Assembly: GCF_905404315.1 (NCBI RefSeq)
Contig: NC_066296.1
Coordinates: 5,704,001-5,768,000 of the forward strand
Reading direction: 5' to 3'
DNA: 64,000 nucleotides
From: Leptidea sinapis
Taxonomy: Eukaryota > Arthropoda > Insecta > Lepidoptera > Pieridae
The number at the start of each line of letters is the position of its first letter. Position 1 is the first letter of the stretch. The translations under genes were made by a program, and so were the position numbers. Positions 11,839 through 21,953 of this stretch are shown one piece after another. The notes under the pieces are model-generated. The model was given only the letters and a program-made list of their open reading frames with translations. It did not search any database and was not told the origin of the DNA.

Positions 11839-12117
11839 ACCAGTGGGAGACTCCTTTGTATAGGATGCCGGCTATATTATGGGTACCTCAACATTGCCTA
11901 TTTCTGGCGTGAAGCAGAAATGTGTAAACATTATTGTGTTTCGGTCTGAAGGGCGCCGTAGCTAGTGACATTACTGCGCAAATGAGACTTAACATCTTAT
12001 GTCTCAAGGTGACGAGCACAATTGTTGTGCCGCTGAGAGTTTATAGGTTTTTCAAGAATCCTGAGCGGCACTGCATTGTAATGGACGGGGAGTATTAATT
12101 ACCATCAAATGAAAGTC
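11839..12117 (+). mobile_element. HP copy 5, 3' end missing
   Basis: Starts at ACCAGTGGGAGACTCC and runs through four hairpins, then stops after CCATCAAATGAA without the CTCGTC...poly(A) terminus. A reverse-strand HP (copy 6) begins 70 bp later, so the two form a loose inverted pair. Confidence 0.85.
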
Positions 12118-12185
12118 TGTTGTTTACAACTTTTACGTATCAAAGCTATAAAATCATCAATAATCTGATAAGATTTCTCATAGTT

Positions 12186-12483
12186 TTTTTTATGACAATA
12201 AGGGACATGACGAGCAGGACGTTCAGCTGATGGTAATTGATACGTCCTGACCATTACAATCCAGTGCCGCTCAGGATTCTTGAAAAACCCTGATTCTGAG
12301 CGGCACTACAATTGCGCTCGTCACCTTGGAGACATAAGATGTTAAGTCTCATTTGCCCAGTAATTTCACTAGCTACGGCGCCCTTCAGATCGAAACACAA
12401 TTATGCTTACACATTACTGCTTCACGGCAGAAATAGGCGCCGTTGTGGTACCCATAATCTAGCCGGCATCCTGTGCAAGGGAC
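12186..12483 (-). mobile_element. HP copy 6
   Basis: Poly(T) start at 12186, all five hairpin regions present, 5' end lost after CCTGTGCAAG. The second hairpin has the GCATAATTG-type right arm. Confidence 0.85.
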
Positions 12484-13130
12484 TGAGTATTGTTCAAAAT
12501 AAATTTATTCTATAGAATATATTGGTAGTAAAATAACAAGATGATATATATAATAATACTAACATAATATATGTATGTTATATCGAAGTTATTATGATAG
12601 TTATGTAGAACATTGTAGTCTTGAACTCCGCAAAGGTTATCATCCGTTCTCATTTACTTAACTGTTGTCGCTTCAAACTGCATGATCTATTCAATTTATC
12701 TATTCAACTAGTTATAGTATGCGACAGTGGTAAACAAATGTCGTCCGCGTGGAATACTTAATTGGTGTAGCATTTTTTTAAGGATACTTTTCAAATAATA
12801 CACATTACACTGTTCTTTTTTCGCTGCTGGCGGCGCTCTTCAATGTCACTGTGGACAGTCACTTTAATAGTATTTTCCTGCCAATTATATGAAAAATGAA
12901 AAGAAATGAAAAATGTTTAATATACAAATAACTTAAAATAAAACTTATAAAGGAGTCAAACAATAAACAATCAAAATCTAAAAGAATATATTACCTATAT
13001 GTTACAAAAATGGTCCCAACTCATGCTGGTGTGAAAACCAACGCTGGTCTTCCCTTGGGCCATTTGGTGACGTCACGCTAAATATAATTTTAAATAAAAC
13101 AAAAGTTATTTTTTCTCAGGGAATAAATAT
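12484..13130. other. Intronic stretch, nothing recognised
   Basis: AT-rich. At 12775-12850 a short piece (TTTTCGCTGCTGGCGGCGCT) resembles the interior of HEL3. No gene seen. Confidence 0.4.
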
Positions 13131-13131
13131 T

Positions 13132-13441
13132 ACCAGTGGGAAGCTCCTTTGCACAGGATGCCGGTTAGATTATGGGTACCACAACGGCGCCTATTTCTGC
13201 CGTGAAGCAGTAATGTGTAAACATTACTGTGTTTCGATCTGGAGGGCGCCGTAGCTAGTGAAATTACTGGGCAAATGAGACTTAACATCTTATGTCTCAA
13301 GGTGACGAGCACAATTGTAGTGCCACTCAGAATCAGGGTTTTTCAAGAATCCTGAGCGGCACTGGATTGTAATGGTCAGGACGTATCAATTACCATCAGC
13401 TGAACGTCCTGCTCGTCATGTCCCTTATTTTCATAAAAAAA
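13132..13441 (+). mobile_element. HP copy 7, full-length reference copy
   Basis: Complete from ACCAGTGGGAAGCTCC to a terminal A-run at 13434-13441. In order it shows: outer stem GGCGCC...GGCGCC; perfect 9-bp stem CAGTAATGT / ACATTACTG (13208-13229) with loop GTAA; stem TGAGAC...GTCTCA; long stem TGCCACTCAG...CTGAGCGGCA; stem with arms TCAGGACGT / ACGTCCTGC. Poly(A) tail, 5' variability and target duplication (copy 2) mark a retroposon. No Pol III A/B boxes are obvious, and I see no conserved ORF in its own sense. Confidence 0.9.
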
Positions 13442-13659
13442 TAGCTAGTAAATTAACGTAACGAGAAATTAATACTACACTAAAAACTTATAAACTTACA
13501 TGTATAATTTTAAGTTTGTACTTGTATGATGTATACTCAGTGGGCGCAATGATGACTCTTTGTTGCATCTTATGACAACTGTCAAATTATAATTTATGTC
13601 AAAAAAAAATACAATTGTTTTTCTACTACGTACAAACTGCCAACAGCCAAAGTGAAAGT

Positions 13660-13991
13660 ACGAAATGACAAGGTGCTGATCTTAATCTCCTATTTTATAT
13701 TTATTATGTTGGTCAATGTTTCGGAAATCGAACAAATGTTTATAAATTAGTTCTTATCAAGTGCCTAAATACAATATTTCATGGTTTTATCTCCGAAAAT
13801 GCAGAATTCCCATGAAAACTTTTATCCCTTATGTCAACCCGTTCATGCCCTCTTTTAAGAAAAAAATATAGCATATTTCCTTTTCCAAGCTCTAGACTAT
13901 CTCTGTACCAAATTTCATCAGATTCGGTTCAGTGGTTTAGGCGTGAAAGCATAAAATCAAACTAACTTTCATATTTATAATATTAGTAGGA
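13660..13991 (-). mobile_element. Helitron-like element HEL3, 5' part
   Basis: On the minus strand it starts TCCTACTAATATTAT at 13991 and continues through the ACCTAAACCACTGAACCGA-type block shared with 18619-19107 and 59563-59840. No CTAG terminus was found on the left, so the 3' end is lost or diverged. Confidence 0.55.
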
Positions 13992-14160
13992 ATGGTCATA
14001 AAATACACTACAGCTTATGTCACACGGGGTAATGTAGCTTTCCAAAAGTGAAAGAATTGTTGAAATCGGTTCAGTATATAGTTCAGTTCAATGCAAACAA
14101 ACAAACAATAAAATCTTTCCTCATTTATAATATTGGTATAGATAAATCAATCGATAGATT

Positions 14161-14473
14161 ACCACTGTGTGTCTACTTTGCACAGGAGGTTAGATTATTG
14201 GTACCACAACGGCGCCTATTTCTACCGTGAAGTAGTAATGTGTAAGTTTTATTGTGTTTTGGTCTGAAGGGCGCCGTAGCTAGTGAAACTACTGGGCAAA
14301 TCATACGTAACATGTTATGTCTCAAGGTCACGAGCGCAATTGTATTGTAAATATATTGTAGAGCCTCTCAGAATTTTTGTATTTTTCAAGAATGGCAAAT
14401 TTAGGGCAGAGCGTATCAATTACCATCAACTGAACGTCCTGCTCGTCTCGTCCCTCATTTTGATAAAAAAAAA
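14161..14473 (+). mobile_element. HP copy 8, diverged
   Basis: Recognisable from CTTTGCACAGGAGGTTAGATT through poly(A) at 14465-14473. The second and fourth hairpins have decayed: the AGTAATGT arm faces TTTTATTG. An old copy. Confidence 0.8.
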
Positions 14474-14754
14474 CTTATATCATTTTGTGCAGCAGGCCTG
14501 CACAAAAATCAGGTCAATCGATATAAGCGTCGCGAAATCTGTATATTAATAATTATAATAATACCCGTGTATAATATATCGCGTCAGGTCACACGGTGCG
14601 AAGGTTTTGTTAAAGGTTGTGCACTGTTTTGGAAGTGCTCGTCGAATTGGAATGAATCAGCTTTAATTTAATGCTTTGTTCAGTACCAATACAATTCAGT
14701 TAACGGTTCCGTATCGTAATAGGTAAAATAATGATACTATAATGACACACTCTT
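14474..14754. other. Intronic stretch, nothing recognised
   Basis: No element or coding signal seen. Confidence 0.4.
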
Positions 14755-15537
14755 ACACAAGTTATCTTGTCCCAAATTAGGCATAGCTTGTACAAGACAA
14801 CGATATATTTAATACAATATACTTACTTTTAGTCGTAACGCCCGCATTAATGAAGTCAGGGCATTTGCTGCTCTTAATATTCCAGCTGTTTTAGAGCCAA
14901 ATGGTATTTTCCGCCGCGATGGCACGCGTCCTGATGGAATGACGCTGGTGGCTTGGGCATGGGGAAGGGCGCTGGAGTGGGACGCGACTTGTGTCGATAC
15001 TCTGGCTTCTCATGTCCAAATTACGTCAGTTGGTGCTGGGGCTACTGCTTCGACTGCCGAAGACGGCAAGCGTCGCAAATATGTTGGTCTCAGTGAGTCA
15101 TACATCTTTGTGCCGTTTGGTGTCGAGACACTTGGCCCGTGGGGCCCAGAGGCGCGGAGAATGTTCAAAATACTATCTTCGCGCCTCAATAAGGCTACTG
15201 GAAACCCAAGCGCTGGCAGCTATCTCGGTCAACGGATCAGCCTTGCTATCCAACGCGGAAATGCTGCCAGTATTCTTGTTACACTTCCACGTAATGATAG
15301 TTTTAATTTTATGTAGTCATAGTATTGTAAATATAGTTATAAGATTTGTTTTATCTATAAATATTTTTTTTATATACTTACTTAAATATACATAAATATG
15401 AATGAACATCTATGACTCGGAAACAAACATCTACATTGATCATATGAATGTTTGCACCTACCTCTACCACCTATTCGAAGCCGGGATCTCTAGCTTAGTA
15501 GTTAGGATCCCTAACCACTAAGGTATATGGGTCGTCA
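14755..15537 (-). mobile_element. tRNA-derived SINE split by a LINE insertion
   Basis: Minus-strand SINE. The head at 15537-15472 has an A-box-like TAGTGGTTAGG and a B-box-like GCTTCGAAT. The body (CATCTATGACTCGG, CATACATAAATA, ATATTTAATACAATATA) matches 56566-56745 and 51205-51370. It is interrupted by the 543-bp insert at 14829-15371, which is bounded by a perfect 12-bp duplication. Confidence 0.75.
14829..15371 (+). mobile_element. 5'-truncated LINE end encoding an intact C-terminal nuclease-like domain
   Basis: Open frame from the truncation point (first codon 14831) to the stop at 15314-15316, 161 codons; an internal ATG lies at 14939. Visible motifs: RRDGTRPDG, then WDATCVDT, giving a PD-X15-D spacing; later FVPFGVETLGPWG and ISLAIQRGNAASIL. 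The PD...D-x-T layout at the C-terminus is like the restriction-like endonuclease of R2-type LINEs, a family known to place it after the RT; assignment here is inference. Flanked by the identical 12-mer ATATACTTACTT (14817-14828 and 15372-15383), the target-site duplication. No stop codons and perfect duplications indicate a recent insertion. The LINE body, including its RT, was not copied. Confidence 0.75.
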
Positions 15538-15957
15538 GTTTTGTACTAATACTGTGTGTATTCAATATGATTATAATTACTTATATACGGATGAGAACTC
15601 CTTGTTACAATATATGGATACAGGTGAAGCTAATATATATCCAAGTATACAGTATTATACTTATAAATGTCACCTCACTATTGCGTCCCAACTCTATAGG
15701 CTAGTCTGCATAGTCTCTGTCTAACTGTCAATGTGTCTGAGAACACAGTTCAACGGTCTCTTGCATATAATTTAAGGGCTTCACGCAGGACAGGTATAAT
15801 GTATATTAATGTACATTACATTCCGGGATGTATAGCTTTAAATTATTTTAATGCATCACACACACAACAGGTAATATAATGATTCTTTCCCCTTAATTCC
15901 ATTGCTATACGACCCGACGTTATACATATATTTTCGTATCGCTCTGTATCTTAAGAT
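15538..15957. other. Intronic stretch, nothing recognised
   Basis: No element identified. Short inverted motif TGTATATTAATGTACATTA near 15800 only. Confidence 0.4.
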
Positions 15958-16170
15958 ATTTTGTGTGCATATTGGGTAGGTCTGAGAATCGGACAACATC
16001 TATTTTACGTCCCCCTAAATGATAAGGGTGGTCCACGCCAAATTTGTTTTTAATTTCTTTGATTATGAGCCAGCATTAAAAAATACATACAACTTCAAAT
16101 TTTCACACATCTACGATCAACAGTTACTTTTGTATCGCAATTTTAATATCGGCAATACAACGTTTGCTGT
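15958..16170 (+). mobile_element. Helitron-like element HEL2, 3' part
   Basis: Reverse-complement homolog of 55496-55750: TGGGTAGGTCTGAGAATCGG, ACATCTATTTTACGTCCCCC, and GCAATACAACGTTTGCTG near the end. The CTAG terminus is lost. Confidence 0.6.
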
Positions 16171-16204
16171 TATAAATTATTTTTAGAGTAAGACCGTTTC
16201 TTGG

Positions 16205-16790
16205 ACATTGCAACATTACCTACTTTATTTTTCTAAACTAAAATATTTTTTTGAAAACAAACGTAGCCTAAGTAACTCCTTATTACATCAATTACCTGCC
16301 AATAAAAGTCCCGTCAAAATCCCACCAGCCATTTCAGAGATTAGCCGGAACAAACAGGCAGACAAAAATTGTAAAAAAATTTATTTTGGTGTATGTACCG
16401 TATACATATTCATATACATCTAGTAAAAATAATAGTTAAAAAAAAACTAAAAAGCACGCTTTATATTAAATTCAACTAAAAAATAGAAAATAAATTTAAA
16501 TTGAAAATAGTGTTTAAATTTTCTATAAAAGCGTATTTTTAAAACTATTGAGTACTTTAACATCAATTCCTGCCATATCGACTATAGATGAAAATTATAT
16601 AAATTAACAAAAATCCTCCGATAAATCTACAAAGTTTGAACGAAATCTAGCCGTTTAAAGTGGGTCAAAATCGCGCCCAAAGAAGTCGGTTACAAACATA
16701 CAAACATACAGGTGAAGCTAATATAAAGCGTATAAAAACGGTTATTTCAATAGTACATATAGTAGACACTCCAATTTTATTTATATGTAT
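16205..16790 (-). mobile_element. Helitron-like element HEL4, degenerate
   Basis: Same orientation as 58274-58545: CTACTTTATTTTTCTAAA, AACGTAGCCTAAGTAACTCC, CCAGCCATTTCAGAGATTAG. It ends TTATTTATATGTATAGATAT at about 16797, with extra material in the middle (16440-16715). Confidence 0.55.
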
Positions 16791-17154
16791 AGATATGTTG
16801 TAGATTATGATTGCGCATAGCGCTGTCTAGATTGTCAAAGTCATCGAAATAATGACGTCCACAAAAAATGACACAAATGTCACTGGTCTCATGATGCTTA
16901 AATACCAAATGCGTGACCGGTGTTCGAGAGTTCGTGTCTGGCAACTGGGGCTGGCATCGTCTGCAATTATCTTAAATTGTAACACTGGCCGATGTGACCG
17001 TGGGGTGTCCACATCACAGGGTTACAAACATGCTATTGTGTCGTATTATGATGAGAGTCATCATACTTTAAATATATTATGGAGGATAAATTGGTTCATG
17101 TCACTTATATCATATAATCTTATGTTATATCTTTAAATGTGCAATTCTTATATA
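16791..17154. other. Spacer with open but unrecognised frames
   Basis: A 94-codon plus frame (16852-17136) and an overlapping minus frame are present. Neither has a recognisable motif. Called non-coding. Confidence 0.4.
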
Positions 17155-17622
17155 TCTTAATATAAATAACTCACGTGACATGTTATTTATCCGCGATGGA
17201 CTCCTAAACTAGTACTAGGAGGCATTCATTTTGGAATGGGTGGTAATTTTTTGACTTTCAATAAGTGATTTCACATCCTATTTCGAATAAAAATATTTGA
17301 ATTTGAATTTAGTGAACGGATTTAAATGGGGATTACTTCATGGAATGTAGTTTAGTCCAACTTGAGAGATAGGATAGTTTTTATTTCGATTTGGGACCCA
17401 TGATTATCTTTATTTCCAATATTTATTTGTATGTACATATTTTCTATGAGAGAATTTAGTGACGCACGGTTTGACAGTTCTGCTGTGAAACAATTTCATT
17501 TTAACAACAGCGAGCATATTTTAGGAAATCATTCTTGATATTGCTAAATATTATTGGCAAATTTCTATAATACAGTTTTTTTTTATTATCTACAGAACAA
17601 CGTCTGTCGGGTCGTCTGTCAG
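17155..17622 (+). mobile_element. Helitron-like HEL1 copy 1, with LB LINE tail inside
   Basis: Starts TCTTAATATAAATAAC and carries the HEL1 body (TAGTCCAACTTGAGAGATAG; TTTCGATTTGGGACCC; GACAGTTCTGCTGTGAAACA). It ends in GTCTGTCGGGTC, but the CTAG terminus is altered where copy 2 begins directly. A 97-bp LB LINE tail interrupts it at 17214-17310. Confidence 0.7.
17214..17310 (+). mobile_element. LB LINE 3' tail nested in HEL1
   Basis: GGCATTCATTTTGGAATGGG, ACTTTCAATAAGTGATTTCA, then a (TTTGAA)n tail. Homolog of the minus-strand LB 3' UTR at 32703-32830. Flanked by TAGT/TAGT where intact HEL1 copies read CTAATGAACGG. Confidence 0.65.
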
Positions 17623-18008
17623 TCTTAATATATATAAATTACGTGACACGTTGTTTGTCCGCGATGGACTTTTAAACTAATGAACGGATTTAAATGGGGA
17701 TTACTTCATTGTGTGTAGTTTAGTCCAACTTGAGAGATAGGATAGTTTTTATTTCGATTTGGGACACATAATTATTTTTATTTTTTTTTATTTTATATTT
17801 TATGCATTAATTTTTATTTATTTGTATGTACATATTTTCTATGAGAGAATTTAGTGACGCACGGTTTGACAGTTCTGCTGTGAAACAATTTCATTAAAAC
17901 AGGAGCATTTTTTACGAAATAATTCTTGATTTTTTGAAATATTATTGGCAAATTCCTATAAAACAGTATTTTTTTACTATCTACAGAACGTCTGACGGGT
18001 CAGCTAGT
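17623..18008 (+). mobile_element. Helitron-like HEL1 copy 2, complete
   Basis: 5' TCTTAATATATATAAATTAC to 3' CTGACGGGTCAGCTAG, flanked by T. The terminal CTGAC-GG-GTCAG is a short palindrome just before CTAG. A TC start, CTRR end and subterminal hairpin are the known Helitron hallmarks; there is no ORF, so it is non-autonomous. Directly abuts copy 1 head to tail. Confidence 0.75.
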
Positions 18009-18260
18009 ATATATATATATTCTGAATCTCGGAAACGGCTACAACGAATTTCATAAAATTTAGTATACAGGGGATTTCGGTGGCGAGAAATCGATCGAGC
18101 GAGGTTTTTTTATCCGCGTTTTAATGAGAAACAGCTACATTAGAATACAATGGTAAATTTCGCCACTATATAAAAGACTGTAGGGTCATGTCGTATTAGT
18201 TTCATTTTATTTGTTCAAGTTTTGTACATTGTTAAAAATCCAAGCAAGGCTCGGTCGTCC
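18009..18260 (+). mobile_element. Helitron-like fragment HEL5
   Basis: CTCGGAAACGGCTACAACGA, TTTAGTATACAGGGGATTTC, GAGAAATCGATCGAGCGAGG: text typical of another non-autonomous lepidopteran repeat. No second copy in the window and no clear 3' terminus. Confidence 0.4.
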
Positions 18261-18295
18261 GGATATTTATCCAGAGACGTAATTATGTTAAAAGG

Positions 18296-18460
18296 CATAA
18301 AAGGCATTTATTTTCACAAAATTGATTCCTCTAGAATCCTTTTTGATGTCATTCTAATATACTAGACACTACTACCGCTTCGGAAATAAATGGCGCTCTG
18401 ATATAGAAGAAGCTGCGCATGAAACGCTCCCAGCATTTTCTTTTTTTGCGCTCTTTTTAA
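18296..18460 (-). mobile_element. LINE 3' end, family LI
   Basis: Minus-strand LI tail, homolog of 7548-7678 and 53955-54115, including CCGCTTCGGAAATAAATGGC and TTTTTGATGTCATTCTAATA. Confidence 0.6.
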
Positions 18461-18618
18461 TCTATTTTACTGTCATTGATATAAAATATTCATAATCTAG
18501 TCCCAGGCTTTCGGATCACTTAGATATTCAGCTGTGGGGTAGTAGGAATTACGAACACGTGTTACGTTGCGAATTCCTTTTAGATCTTTTTAGAAGGAAC
18601 AATTATTTGATGTTGTCT

Positions 18619-19107
18619 TCGTACTAATAATGTGAATGTTAGTTTGTTTGTTAGGTTTTAACGCCTAAACCACTGAACCGATTTTGATGAAATTTATTAC
18701 ATTAGATAGACAAGAGCTTGCGAAACGACATAGGCTAATTATCACGAATAAAAGGCTTGGCGGGGTTGAAGTAGGGGGTGGAAGTATGTATAAAAGTTCG
18801 TCACTATCGAAGAAACTCCATGAAACTTTGTATTTAGGCACTTAATAAGAAATAAATAAATATTTGTTCGAGCATTTTTGATATTTTGACTTAGATGGGG
18901 ATGAAATAGGAGATTAAAGTTCTCAATGAAATACTATTTAAAAGAGACTAACGACAATGACAAGGAATATCCGCTGTATCATAGAATAGCGCCACCAGCA
19001 GCGGAAATTTTAATTAATTTGAAGATTATTTGAAAAGTATCATAAAAATAAACAATAAATGACCAAAGTAACTATTCAACACAGACGAATTCGCGGCTAA
19101 AAGCTAG
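18619..19107 (+). mobile_element. Helitron-like HEL3, complete
   Basis: Starts TCGTACTAATAATGTGAATG and ends GAATTCGCGGCTAAAAGCTAG at 19107 (CTAG). The interior matches 13660-13991 (reverse) and 59563-59840. No ORF. Confidence 0.65.
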
Positions 19108-19138
19108 TACTAATATAAAGTCGCGAGAAAATTTTTGA

Positions 19139-19180
19139 ACTGACTTTTAGAACTTTTCCTGAAATGTTCTAAAAGTCAGT
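19139..19180. repeat. Perfect 15-bp-stem hairpin
   Basis: Arms ACTGACTTTTAGAAC (19139-19153) and GTTCTAAAAGTCAGT (19166-19180), 12-nt loop. Lies 32 bp after the HEL3 terminus. Confidence 0.9.
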
Positions 19181-20382
19181 CAATAAAATTGTGTCTCAAA
19201 TGTAGCGTGTGTATTATATAGACAGACTTATAATTAATTACTACCTGAAACCATTGCACTATTTACAATTTTTTAGGCTTGTATTTTCGTATCAGAGCAA
19301 GTTAAGTCAAGTTGCACCCTGACTCTAATAGACCAAGGTCGATAAGTTTAGAAACCAAAAAAAATGCTAGGATGAGCTGATTACCCATTCGAAAAGGAAG
19401 AGAATATAACAAAAATGAAAGTAAAAATAAATTACAGGCGATCTGAGGCCGGGAAGTGGAAAAGGGGGGGTGTTTAAGGGTAAAAACGGCTTATCTCGAT
19501 TTCCGAGAAAACTACAAGTCCTATGGAAAAAAGTCAAATGGCAAAGTTGTAGGTAATAAAAAGATCCATAACTTTAGTTTTTGTACTTTTTGCATATAAC
19601 CTCGAAATTTATGTGAAAAATGCAATATTTATTATTTCACCTTATTTTGACTCATTACTAAATATTTCCATTTTCCCTGTATAAATATATTTCTATTACT
19701 CTATTTACTTGACTAAGAATACTGTTAGATACCTCACCGAACACTTTTTCAAGTCGTCTTACGTTTATCAACGGCCATTTTCTTATTATTCTCCATATGG
19801 AGTACAGTCTATCTTTTTTCATGTTTCTCTCTCTGCTCCGGTAGCTACTGATAGCACTTTTTAAGGATGTTCAATTTTACTTACGAATTTTCGATCAGGC
19901 CACCTGTCTTGACGCGAGTTTAACATTTAATACCCAACCCAAGAAAAAACTCAACGCCGCTAAAGAAGTTTTCATTTTAAAGAACTATTAAAAAACTTTA
20001 AAACATGTAGAGTGTGCCTTATTATAACTTGTGATAATTGGTGATAATAAATACTATAAACTAATCTAGTGAAGGCATAGGTCGTGCCTCATCATACTTA
20101 TTACCTGTATTCCTTTTACATTATCCATTATAATTTGGCAGTTGTTAATTAACTTAATTAGAGTTAAACCTTGAAGATCGCCTTCAAAACTCGATATTTA
20201 TTCCAAATTATATTACTTATTATACTTTGATATTAACTCTATACAATGCATAGAAAATTTTAAACTTGGCAATAATTAATCTCGGCCTTAATGTTAAATA
20301 TCGTAGGGTATGATTAGATTGAGACATCGGAAACGAATCGATAATTCGTGTACACGATCATCGAGATATCATCGAGTTGCAC
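19181..20382. other. Intronic stretch, nothing recognised
   Basis: AT-rich. Includes an ATCGAT-rich patch at 20325-20410. No gene or element boundary seen. Confidence 0.4.
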
Positions 20383-20520
20383 AATCGATAAAGTTTCGAT
20401 CGATTCCTTTAAATATCATGACATTTTTATGTTGGAGAAATTGATGTAATCGCCAAAAGATAAATAGTTTTAAAGAGTTTCATTGCTTAATGGCTTAGGT
20501 ACTTTGACTTTTCTTAGTGC
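20383..20520 (+). repeat. Dispersed repeat E, copy 1
   Basis: AAAGTTTCGATCGATTCC through TTTTATGTTGGAGAAATTGA to GAGTTTCATTGCTTAATGGC. The same text occurs at 36947-37060. Copies differ by a few bases; class unknown. Confidence 0.75.
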
Positions 20521-20557
20521 CTTGATGGAACAGGACGCATCCAGAGCTTTAATAGCT

Positions 20558-21285
20558 TTGAATGAATGAATGAAGCCTTTATTGCAAGCAAACTAAAAAG
20601 GTACATTGTTAACTTATGCTACAACTTAACATACTAAATGATAATATTTCACCTAATATATTATGTTATACCACTTAAATCTTATGTTAATCATTGCTCG
20701 CTTGTCCGCCGACATAGACCTCCTCCAGTTCTGTCCACATTTTCCTGTCGTAAGTTGTTCTTGTCCATGTTGGTCCACTTTAGTTGGTCCACAATTAGAT
20801 AAATTCATTTATAATGTCTTTTGTCCATTTATCTTGTTTGCTTCTTATCACATGTCCTGTCCAACGCCATTTTAGCTGCTTAATTGTTTTTTCCACACTT
20901 TCAGTTTTTGTTTTCTTTCTTATGTTTGTTATTCTTATTTTATCTTGCTTTCTTATTTTAAACATGCTGCGCTCGATCCAATGCTGGCACACTTTAAATT
21001 TGTTTTTTAAATTTTTATTTGTGAGAGACCAAGTTTGGCACCCATTTAGTCATGCAAGGACGTATACGCGTATTAAAAACTTTTGTCTTAGGTAATGGAT
21101 TGGGATATGTGACCGCTTTTCCTTATTCGTTTGAGTGACCAGTACCTTCGCCAAGTACTTGCTATTCTTTGTTCAATTTCCTTATTCATATGATCTTTAG
21201 TAGAAATTATCTGCCCCAGATACACATATTTATTAATAGCTTTAAGTACCCACAAATCAATATCTAAAATCATTATAATGTACTT
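20558..21285 (-). mobile_element. RTE-type LINE C-terminal fragment
   Basis: The minus strand reads KYVYLGQIISTKDHMNKEI, RIASTWRRYWSLK (21088-21273), then after frame breaks KQLKWRWTGHVIRSKQDKW (20795-20900) and further degenerate text. These are the conserved blocks downstream of the RT core in RTE/BovB-like insect LINEs. The 3' tail is a (TTCA)n-type repeat at 20558-20575. Dead and 5'-truncated. Confidence 0.8.
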
Positions 21286-21289
21286 CTAG

Positions 21290-21655
21290 GATCAACCTAC
21301 ACAGATTTTATATATAACAATAATTTTTTGGTTAATATATTATAGAAATTTAGTGTATTAAGTGCCATTGATGTGTCAAATAGTAAAAACGTTATTTAAA
21401 TTTTCACGATTGATTCCATTACATTTTGGAGGACCAGAGGTGAAATGGCTGAAGGAACTCTCCCTGGATTCTTTTCTTGCTCTCTCTTTAGTGAGAATAT
21501 GCTTGGAAGAGCTGTTTAATCTGAACCCTGTTGCCACATTCCCCCATCGAACACGTCGCCACAAATATAAATATCCTCTACGAAGATGAAGACATCTTTT
21601 AGATAGTGATATCTGAATGTGTGGCGTTCCTTGATTGTTTTCAAGGATCTTTCAT
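21290..21655. other. Spacer with overlapping short frames
   Basis: A 75-codon plus frame (21362-21589) and a 62-codon minus frame overlap over GC-richer sequence. The sequence looks LINE-derived (runs into a GGAACGCCACAC-like block), but I cannot name it. Confidence 0.35.
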
Positions 21656-21659
21656 AGAT

Positions 21660-21725
21660 AAATAAAGTTTGAAAAACAAAATTTTATGAACGATGCGAGA
21701 CTCAAACCCACGCCCTCCGGCGTTG
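21660..21725 (-). repeat. Partial inverted copy of tRNA-like sequence
   Basis: The reverse complement of this stretch matches 21916-21986: AACGCCGGAGG, GTGGGTTTGAGTCTCGCATC, GTTCATAAA, then TTTTGTTTTTCAAA. Homology extends beyond the tRNA-like part, so the two form an inverted pair with a 190-bp spacer. Confidence 0.75.
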
Positions 21726-21879
21726 TTGTTTAGATTTTAAAGAGCGACATCTCAAGTCAATTTCCTAATATGCAAATATTGGGGTTGAGCAGGTTATCAA
21801 CTGTAAAGTGGATCCTGTATTTAAGCCACAACCCGAGAGTTGAACAAAGCATACAAGATTTTATGACGATACGTCACTC

Positions 21880-21953
21880 GAACGTTTAGCTCAGTTGGTT
21901 AGAGCACCGGCACGGAACGCCGGAGGTCGTGGGTTCGAGTCCCGCATCGTTCA
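21880..21953 (+). tRNA. tRNA-like sequence, non-canonical anticodon loop
   Basis: A full cloverleaf can be drawn: acceptor GAACGTT/ATCGTTC (one T-T mismatch), D stem GCTC/GAGC with AGTTGGTTA loop, anticodon stem CCGGC/GCCGG, 7-nt loop ACGGAAC, short variable loop AGGTC, T stem GTGGG/CCCGC with TTCGAGT loop. The anticodon position reads GGA (Ser), but position 33 is C not T, and serine tRNAs need a long variable arm, absent here. Together with the inverted partial copy this argues for a tRNA-like head of a repeat or a tRNA pseudogene rather than a working serine tRNA. Confidence 0.5.

Noticed and set aside
12312..12515. Recurring small proteins with a HGRNRRRCGTHNLAGILCKG segment at many sites (also 7575, 13130, 37122, 54850)
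   Set aside because: All are the antisense reading of HP copies. The shared text reflects repeat ancestry, not a protein family.
16852..17136. 94-codon ORF as a host gene
   Set aside because: No motif, opposed by an overlapping minus frame, and wedged between Helitron-like copies.
21880..21953. Functional serine tRNA gene
   Set aside because: No long variable arm, C at position 33, an acceptor mismatch and a linked inverted partial copy. Kept only as tRNA-like.
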